From contig JAGVGV010000650.1 in NCBI GenBank assembly GCA_020056895.1, positions 1-10,825 of the forward strand: a stretch of 10,825 bases of DNA, read 5' to 3'. The DNA is from Deltaproteobacteria bacterium. GTDB lineage: Bacteria > Desulfobacterota > Desulfarculia > Adiutricales > JAGVGV01. This document shows positions 6,540-10,825 of the stretch, piece after piece. The position numbers were made by a program, and so were the translations under genes. The notes beneath the pieces were generated by a model, which was not told the origin of the DNA, searched no databases, and worked only from the letters and a program-made list of their open reading frames with translations. Positions within the stretch are counted from its first letter, which is position 1, and the number at the start of each line of letters is the position of its first letter.

Positions 6540-6845
6540 CCTGTGTCCTCCTTGGGCAGCGAGGGGGGTTCCCATTGCTATTTCAGGGGTAGTATAGTTC
6601 ATAATATCGTGGAATGTCAATGCAATTAGAGATACCGCCATCCGTAACCGGTTTCGTGGACAACCTATAACTAACCTCATTTATAGATAAAAGAGCAATA
6701 TATGGAGTGCACAGTTTGAATAATTACGAGATATTGTGTCTAAATCACCCAAAAAAAATATTCAATGGGATATAAAAAATGGTACTTTTCAATCGTTTTC
6801 GGACCCCTTTGGAAGCTAAGGAAGCCCCGTGAATCAGATTGGCCC
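6540..6845. other. Gene-free, AT-rich intergenic interval
   Basis: About 300 bp with no convincing gene on either strand. It holds the operon leader and promoter at 6540-6620. From about 6656 to 6790 comes a strongly AT-rich patch with runs of A (8 A near 6752-6759, 6 A near 6774-6779), in clear contrast to the GC-rich flanks. No clear Rho-independent terminator for the flippase-like gene ending at 6846 was found, and no tRNA or other recognisable RNA. Confidence 0.6.
6591..6620 (-). promoter_or_regulatory. Strong sigma-70 promoter of the LysM-lipoprotein-OmpA operon
   Basis: On the minus strand there is a perfect -35 TTGACA (6615-6620), an 18-nt spacer and a -10 TATACT (6591-6596, five of six consensus bases). 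The predicted start gives a leader of about 45 nt before the ATG at 6539, with AGGAGG in place. This is the best housekeeping promoter in the window. Confidence 0.82.
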
Positions 6846-7889
6846 TCAGTCCCCACCCGCTTCGGGAGACACCGCGGCGTGGCCTCCGGCTTGAATTTCC
6901 TTGAAGGAAAAATGATGGAAATACAAATACGCGATGCCCGTCAGGGTTACCGGGATGAACTGCCAGGCATGAACAACCAAGGCATAGGATTCGGACATCC
7001 CTTTCTCCGCGCCCAGAGCTCTTAACGCCAAAATGCAGGCCAGCTCAAACACACCCACGAATCCGGGGGACGAAGGCAGCATGATCCCCATGGACACCAC
7101 CACCAGTACAAACACCGCGCCCACCCACCCCGCCTGACGGCCCAGGTTTAAGCCTTCAGGAGAAGTGAAGGCGAACATGATCAGCCAGTAAAAAAGGACG
7201 TAGCCCGCCCACAGGAGCAGGCTATAGAACACAACCATCAGGAATATTTTTGGATTCGAGACCGCGTCCAGGCCGTGGGCGAAAGCCCGGGCCTGCCGCA
7301 GGGCGAAGCGCTGGAGCCGGGGCAGGGGGCGCAGCAACCATTCCATAATTTCAAGAAACCAATCGGTTTTTTTCCAGATCAAAACCAGTCCGGTCACGGC
7401 CGTCAGATACAGTCCCAAGGCCAGAAAAGCCATGGTCTTCAGGTGTCCGGCGACGGCGGGCCGGTCGGGAATGGAAAGAAAAAACAGGGGGATCAAAAGC
7501 AGGAACAAAAGCGTGAAGCCATCAAACACCCGCTCCACCACGATAGTGGCGAACACCGTGGATTTGGCCAGGTTTTCCCTTTTGCCCAAAACGTACGCCC
7601 GGATGAATTCACCCAAACGGAAAGGCAGCAAATTCAGGCTCATGAAACCGATCATGATCGCGCTGAACAGGGCATGAAGACTGGGCCGGCCCACCGTGGT
7701 CAGAAGATACCGCCACCGCAGAGCCCGGATCATGAGCGTCAGGAACAATACCGGCAGGGACAAAACCAGAACACCCAGGTCCACGCGCCGGATGGCCCGT
7801 CCGATCTCCACCGGGTCGCTTTGGCGGAAGGCGAGATACAGGAACAAGGCACTCAGGGCCACACCCAGCCAGGCCTGGTATTTTTTCAT
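6846..7889 (-). CDS. Flippase-like integral membrane protein (LPG synthase TM / UPF0104 family)
   Basis: An inner-membrane protein of 347 aa with about eight hydrophobic segments (roughly 6-21, 38-55, 72-90, 112-140, 152-171, 215-240, 255-290, 305-325). It matches the PF03706-type family (YbhN, AglD, the membrane half of MprF) by RALRWRYLL, PFRLGEFIRAYVLG (89-102), VVERVFDGF (118-125) and LPSSPGFVGVFE (271-282). Members are implicated in lipid or polyprenyl-linked substrate flipping. The soluble aminoacyl-transferase half of MprF is absent, so lysyl-PG synthesis is not expected. The Met at 7889 is chosen because homologues begin like MKKYQAWLGV and the upstream open frame is the mutT gene read out of frame. 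Its ATG overlaps the mutT stop (ATGA), indicating translational coupling. The substrate is unknown. Confidence 0.9.
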   Translation of the reverse strand: MKKYQAWLGVALSALFLYLAFRQSDPVEIGRAIRRVDLGVLVLSLPVLFLTLMIRALRWRYLLTTVGRPSLHALFSAIMIGFMSLNLLPFRLGEFIRAYVLGKRENLAKSTVFATIVVERVFDGFTLLFLLLIPLFFLSIPDRPAVAGHLKTMAFLALGLYLTAVTGLVLIWKKTDWFLEIMEWLLRPLPRLQRFALRQARAFAHGLDAVSNPKIFLMVVFYSLLLWAGYVLFYWLIMFAFTSPEGLNLGRQAGWVGAVFVLVVVSMGIMLPSSPGFVGVFELACILALRALGAEKGMSESYALVVHAWQFIPVTLTGIAYLYFHHFSFKEIQAGGHAAVSPEAGGD

Positions 7890-8320
7890 GAAAGGGGGCC
7901 TTCCGCTTTGTTTTGATCGGGATCCAGCCATTGGGCGATGACCCGGTCCGGCGGCAGAAGGTCCAGAGCGTTCAATCCGTCCAACGGCAGCCAGGCGAAA
8001 AGACCCCGAATGGGATCCCGTCCGTTTACCGGCCGGCAGACAAAGGCGTGAAGTCTCAAACGGAGGTCCGGTTCGTCGTGGTCCACGAAACCCATCAACA
8101 CCAGCCCGTCGATCTCCAGTCCCAGTTCTTCGTCGATCTCGCGGATCAGACAGGCGGCCAGGGTTTCGTCCGGTTCCCGCTTGCCGCCGGGAAACTCCCA
8201 CCGGCCCGCATGCCGAGACCCCGGCGGTCGCTGAGCCACGAGAATTTCGCCGCCGCGTCGGATCACGGCCGCGGTCACGTCCAGGCGGGGGCGGCCGGAG
8301 GGGATTGAATCGGACGGCAT
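7886..8320 (-). CDS. MutT-like Nudix hydrolase
   Basis: A 144-aa cytoplasmic Nudix hydrolase that cleaves nucleoside diphosphates linked to another group. The complete Nudix box Gx5Ex7REUxEExGU lies at residues 46-68 (GGKREPDETL, then REIDEELGL), with all metal-binding Glu residues present. Preceding AAVI and LVAQRPPG, the WEFPGGK stretch, and a late FAWLPLDGL segment fit the MutT / CTP pyrophosphohydrolase group, so 8-oxo-dGTP sanitation is likely but not proven. GAGG lies seven nt before the ATG at 8320. Its stop overlaps the start of the flippase-like gene. A role in sugar- or lipid-nucleotide turnover linked to that neighbour is possible but speculative. Confidence 0.92.
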   Translation of the reverse strand: MPSDSIPSGRPRLDVTAAVIRRGGEILVAQRPPGSRHAGRWEFPGGKREPDETLAACLIREIDEELGLEIDGLVLMGFVDHDEPDLRLRLHAFVCRPVNGRDPIRGLFAWLPLDGLNALDLLPPDRVIAQWLDPDQNKAEGPLS

Positions 8321-8361
8321 AAAAAACCTCGCTTAAGTGGTTCGGCGTTCGTCGTGGAGGG

Positions 8362-8391
8362 AATATGGCCCGGGTCCCCCGGTTTTGACAA
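8362..8391 (-). promoter_or_regulatory. Possible promoter of the mutT-flippase pair
   Basis: On the minus strand TTGTCA (8386-8391, five of six) and CATATT (8362-8367, four of six) are separated by 18 nt, giving a leader of about 35 nt to the mutT start. The match is weak. A perfect minus-strand TATAAT also exists at 8492-8497 but has no matching -35. Confidence 0.35.
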
Positions 8392-8490
8392 GTTTTTTCC
8401 CGGCCTCCCGGCGGCGGGCGAACCGCCCCGGCTGGAAGAACGGCCGCGGAAAAAAAAACCGGATATCCTTCCGATTGGCATAGAATACAA

Positions 8491-8546
8491 TATTATAAGG
8501 AGAAACCGTTTCCGGCCGGCTTTTTCCTTGGGGGATGGAAGCCGGC
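8491..8546 (+). promoter_or_regulatory. Putative -10 and leader hairpin of the DUF4177-like gene
   Basis: A TATTAT box (8491-8496, five of six; no good -35) lies in a small AT-rich pocket. Downstream an 8-bp inverted repeat GCCGGCTT/AAGCCGGC (8515-8522 with 8539-8546, 16-nt loop) would form in the leader, 61 nt before the start codon. AAGGAG at 8497-8502 has no start codon at a workable distance. The role is uncertain. Confidence 0.3.
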
Positions 8547-8607
8547 GGCGATGGACCCGGCCCCCATGACCATTGGCACAAGGAATCCAGGAAAGGAATG
8601 CACGAAC

Positions 8608-8886
8608 ATGGCCCAGCGGTACGAATACCTGATCGTTCACGTCCAGCAGGACCGCGTAACCTTCGTCAACCACCAATGGCAGGGGGAAATCGGCATGGAT
8701 ATTGGCAGCCCGGAACTGTCCCTGGCATCATGCCCCTATGCCTGGCAGTTCCTCGATCAGGCCGGCGAGGATGGCTGGGACCTGACCACGGCCCTGCCCC
8801 AGACCAGTGTTACCGGACAGCAGGCGTATATGATGTTTCTCAAGCGTCCGCTGGAAGCCGAGTTGGAAGCCGTCCCGGAAGCCTGA
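8608..8886 (+). CDS. Small DUF4177-like protein
   Basis: A 92-aa soluble protein of unknown function. The pattern of an N-terminal strand (QRYEYLIVHV), a helix with WQFLDQAGEDGWDL (GWDL at 56-59) and a final strand ending YMMFLKRP (74-81) matches the DUF4177 type, small proteins with a conserved GWE/GWD and a terminal Lys-Arg. The insert of about 25 residues after the first strand is longer than usual. The frame is open from 8551, but the Met at 8608 is preferred because similarity starts there and a purine-rich AGGAAAGGA lies about ten nt before it. It is convergent with the FecR-domain gene, 19 bp apart. Confidence 0.8.
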   Translation: MAQRYEYLIVHVQQDRVTFVNHQWQGEIGMDIGSPELSLASCPYAWQFLDQAGEDGWDLTTALPQTSVTGQQAYMMFLKRPLEAELEAVPEA

Positions 8887-8902
8887 CCCTTAAGACGGCT
8901 TC
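8866..8902. terminator. Inverted repeat across the convergent gene ends (possible bidirectional terminator)
   Basis: A 9-bp perfect inverted repeat GAAGCCGTC/GACGGCTTC (8866-8874 with 8894-8902) has a 19-nt loop that contains the plus-strand stop. There is no T-run on either side, so intrinsic termination would be weak. Confidence 0.3.
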
Positions 8903-8905
8903 GGA

Positions 8906-9631
8906 TCATTTCGGAATCCGGCTCCAATCGATTTTTCGGTTCACCCGGCGGGCCAAGGCTTCCATCACTCCGTCATCGTGATACAGCCCCGGGGCTTCGG
9001 AGGTGGAGGCTTCGGGTCCGGCCTTTTGATATCGGAACGCATGGTGGTGAGCCGCTTCGATGGTTCCCAGGTCTTTCCCGGCCGGGTGTTCCATATGGAG
9101 GACGCCGTTGCAGATGCACAAATAGGTCTGGCCGGGCTGTTCCAGCCCCACGAAAAAGGCCGTGCCCCGAACGCCGGCCACCACCGTGGGGGTTCGGATT
9201 TCAAAGGACCGGGCCCGGGCCGCGCCCAGCCGGCGGCCGGTCCGGACCACGAAATTGGCCAGGGAACCGGCGAACAGGTCAATCCGCCGCCGAAAGGACG
9301 ACCCGCTCAGCCGAACGTTGGATTCCGGATAAACCCTCACGACCGCCCCTTCAGGCGTCAGCACTTCCAAAAACGAATCGGGACCCGTGACCAGGAGCGC
9401 TTCGGATGGAACCGAGTTCCCTATTCGAGCCGCCCGGCCGTCCACTTCGGCCGAACCCGTGACCGCCAGGACTTTTCCACTTCCGGCGGCCCAGGCGGGT
9501 GAACCCATGACCGCCATCAACAATATAAAAAGGATAAGACCGCTCCACCGAACCCGCCGCCTCACGGACGTGACGGTGGACGACAAACCCGTATCCAAAC
9601 CGTGATGAAGATACGAACCGCTCGCGATCAT
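8906..9631 (-). CDS. Exported FecR-domain protein
   Basis: A 241-aa protein with a basic N-terminal extension of about 28 residues, then a hydrophobic export segment (30-48, AWA then A as possible cleavage site), placing the rest in the periplasm. Residues about 52-180 are a FecR-type domain: GKVLAVTGSAEVDGR, a VRVYPESNVRL segment, and the diagnostic EIRTPTVVAGVRGTAF (144-159). FecR domains are best known from iron-signalling anti-sigma regulators, but here no sigma factor or TonB receptor is nearby. Many such stand-alone proteins occur in Gram-negative envelopes with unknown roles. A cysteine pair CIC (172-174) and a His triplet (195-197) are visible. The start at 9631 is supported by GGAGG seven nt upstream. 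Confidence 0.88.
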   Translation of the reverse strand: MIASGSYLHHGLDTGLSSTVTSVRRRVRWSGLILFILLMAVMGSPAWAAGSGKVLAVTGSAEVDGRAARIGNSVPSEALLVTGPDSFLEVLTPEGAVVRVYPESNVRLSGSSFRRRIDLFAGSLANFVVRTGRRLGAARARSFEIRTPTVVAGVRGTAFFVGLEQPGQTYLCICNGVLHMEHPAGKDLGTIEAAHHHAFRYQKAGPEASTSEAPGLYHDDGVMEALARRVNRKIDWSRIPK

Positions 9632-9692
9632 GAAGCCACCTCCACTCGTTCATTCATTCCATCCGGCCGCTTTGTTCCAAACGATTTCTTCC

Positions 9693-9701
9693 ATTGTAGC
9701 A
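9693..9701 (-). promoter_or_regulatory. Extended -10 promoter of the FecR-domain gene
   Basis: On the minus strand TGCTACAAT (TG plus TACAAT, five of six) forms an extended -10 element about 62 bp before the ATG at 9631. No good -35 is present at 17 nt, which fits an extended -10 promoter. Confidence 0.5.
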
Positions 9702-9884
9702 CGCCTTGAGTGGAACCGTGCGGCTGGACAGGAAAAGTTCAGGTCAAGGGGTATGGGGTCCGCGCTCCGGCCGGTTCGAATATTCACCGGATTTGGCATG
9801 GAAATCGCTTCTCATCGCCCCAAACCTTCCGGGCCGGTCCTCTTTACGAGGCCCGGTTCTTGGACCACGATGGGGAGGAACACC

Positions 9885-10823
9885 TTGGCCACCACGGTTT
9901 TGGTTACGGGCGGAGCCGGTTATCTGGGATCGATTTTGTGCGAACACCTGCTGGATCGGGGGTGCCGGGTCACGGCTCTGGACAACCTTTTATATCAGCA
10001 GCGCAGCCTGTTTCATCTGTGCGCGAATCCGAACTTCGAATTCGTGTTCGGCGATGCCCGAAATGAGGCACTCGTCAAGAAACTGACGGCCGAAGCGGAT
10101 GTCATCATTCCCTTGGCGGCCGTCGTGGGCGCCCCGGCCTGCGAACGGGACCCCTGGCTGGCCGATTCCGTGAACAAGGACGCCATCCATCTGATTAATA
10201 AGCTCCGAAGCCCCCGCCAGTTGCTGATCTATCCCACCACCAACAGCGGGTACGGCACCCAGAGCGGCGAAGTGTATTGCACCGAAGAAACGCCCCTCGA
10301 ACCCATTTCCAAATACGGGCTCGACAAGGTGGCGTCCGAAGCCGATATCCTGGGTTCGCCGAACACCATCACCCTTCGGCTGGCCACGGTGTTTGGGTTT
10401 TCGCCTCGGATGCGTATGGACCTTCTGGTCAATCATTTCGTCTGGGCCGCCTGGTCGGATCGGTACCTGGTGATTTTCGAAAAAGACTTCAAGCGCAACT
10501 ACATTCACATCCGCGACGTGGCCGATTGCTTTATCCATTGCATCGATAACGCTTCGTCCATGGCGGGCCGGCCCTTCAACGCCGGGCTGGACGAAGCCAA
10601 CCTGTCCAAGGCCGAACTGGCGCTGAAAGTCCAGGAATACCTACCGGACTTCTACATCCATTTCGCCGAAGTGGGGTCGGATCCGGACAAGCGGAACTAC
10701 ATTGTGTCCAACCAGCGTTTGCGCGAAGCCGGGTTCGAAGCCAAACGGTCCTTGGATCAGGGGATTCTGGAACTGATCAAGGGGTACCGGATGATGGCCC
10801 GGCAACCCTTCAAGAACGTGTAA
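9885..10823 (+). CDS. NAD-dependent epimerase/dehydratase (extended SDR), TTG start
   Basis: A 312-aa nucleotide-sugar epimerase/dehydratase of the extended short-chain dehydrogenase family. The N-terminal Rossmann motif TGGAGYLG (residues 8-15) binds NAD(P), with Asp33 of ALDNL favouring NAD. The active site shows TTNSGYG (118-124) and Tyr144-x3-Lys148 (SKYGLDK). LRLATVFG and the later RNYIHIRDVADCF are typical substrate-domain segments. The frame is open from 9630, but the segment before about 9870 has no family similarity. TTG at 9885 is preferred over ATG at 9870 because GGGGAGG ends six to seven nt before it, whereas no ribosome site precedes the ATG. The product probably feeds surface polysaccharide synthesis; the exact sugar is unknown. 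It is divergent from the FecR gene across about 250 bp. Confidence 0.9.
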   Translation: MATTVLVTGGAGYLGSILCEHLLDRGCRVTALDNLLYQQRSLFHLCANPNFEFVFGDARNEALVKKLTAEADVIIPLAAVVGAPACERDPWLADSVNKDAIHLINKLRSPRQLLIYPTTNSGYGTQSGEVYCTEETPLEPISKYGLDKVASEADILGSPNTITLRLATVFGFSPRMRMDLLVNHFVWAAWSDRYLVIFEKDFKRNYIHIRDVADCFIHCIDNASSMAGRPFNAGLDEANLSKAELALKVQEYLPDFYIHFAEVGSDPDKRNYIVSNQRLREAGFEAKRSLDQGILELIKGYRMMARQPFKNV

Positions 10824-10825
10824 TC

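Noticed and set aside
5796..6629. Plus-strand open frame opposite the LysM gene
   Set aside because: Antisense shadow of a gene with an intact LysM domain, promoter and ribosome site.
6717..6745. TTGAAT-17-TCTAAA on the plus strand as a promoter
   Set aside because: Only four of six matches in each box within AT-rich DNA, and no gene follows on that strand.
6765..7025. Plus-strand open frame starting in the AT-rich island
   Set aside because: It lacks a ribosome site, and most of it is antisense to the flippase-like gene.
8535..8981. Plus-strand open frame overlapping the DUF4177-like gene in another frame
   Set aside because: Its translation is rich in Gly, Pro and Arg with no motif, whereas the chosen frame shows the DUF4177-type pattern.

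Overview
This looks like a stretch of a GC-rich (roughly 60% GC by eye) Gram-negative chromosome, probably from an anaerobe. A molybdo/tungsto formate dehydrogenase sits next to an OmpA-family protein, a LysM protein, a lipoprotein and a FecR-domain protein, which together imply an outer membrane and peptidoglycan. The mix recalls Desulfobacterota and related deltaproteobacterial lineages. That placement is an inference from gene style, not something the window proves.

Layout. (1) 1-1646, plus strand: 3' part of a formate dehydrogenase catalytic subunit; its active-site and iron-sulfur N-terminus lie outside the window. (2) 1666-3099, minus: a Ser/Thr protein kinase with an N-terminal FHA domain and a four-cysteine knuckle, convergent with the dehydrogenase. 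(3) 3153-3308, minus: a self-contained tRNA-Ala(GGC) unit with its own promoter, encoded CCA and Rho-independent terminator. (4) 3405-6620, minus: a cell-envelope operon with a near-consensus sigma-70 promoter (6591-6620). Its genes are a secreted LysM protein, a Cys-rich lipoprotein and an ankyrin/OmpA fusion protein. It ends in three Rho-independent terminators stacked as a roughly 50-bp tandem repeat. (5) 6621-6845: an AT-rich gene-free interval. (6) 6846-8320, minus: a MutT-like Nudix hydrolase translationally coupled (ATGA overlap) to a multi-pass flippase-like membrane protein of the LPG-synthase TM family. (7) 8608-8886, plus: a small DUF4177-like protein, convergent with (8) a FecR-domain exported protein (8906-9631, minus). 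(9) 9885-10823, plus: an extended-SDR nucleotide-sugar epimerase/dehydratase that most likely starts at TTG.

How the genes relate. The clearest functional group is the LysM / lipoprotein / ankyrin-OmpA operon. All three products carry export signals and two carry peptidoglycan-binding domains, so an envelope-anchored assembly is plausible. The flippase-like protein and the sugar epimerase also suggest envelope or surface-glycan work, but they are separate transcription units. No CRISPR array, transposase, integrase or known defence system was seen. The most notable items are the ankyrin-OmpA fusion, the repeated terminator array, a start-less open frame between the LysM and lipoprotein genes, and the FHA/zinc-knuckle kinase with altered DFG and APE motifs.
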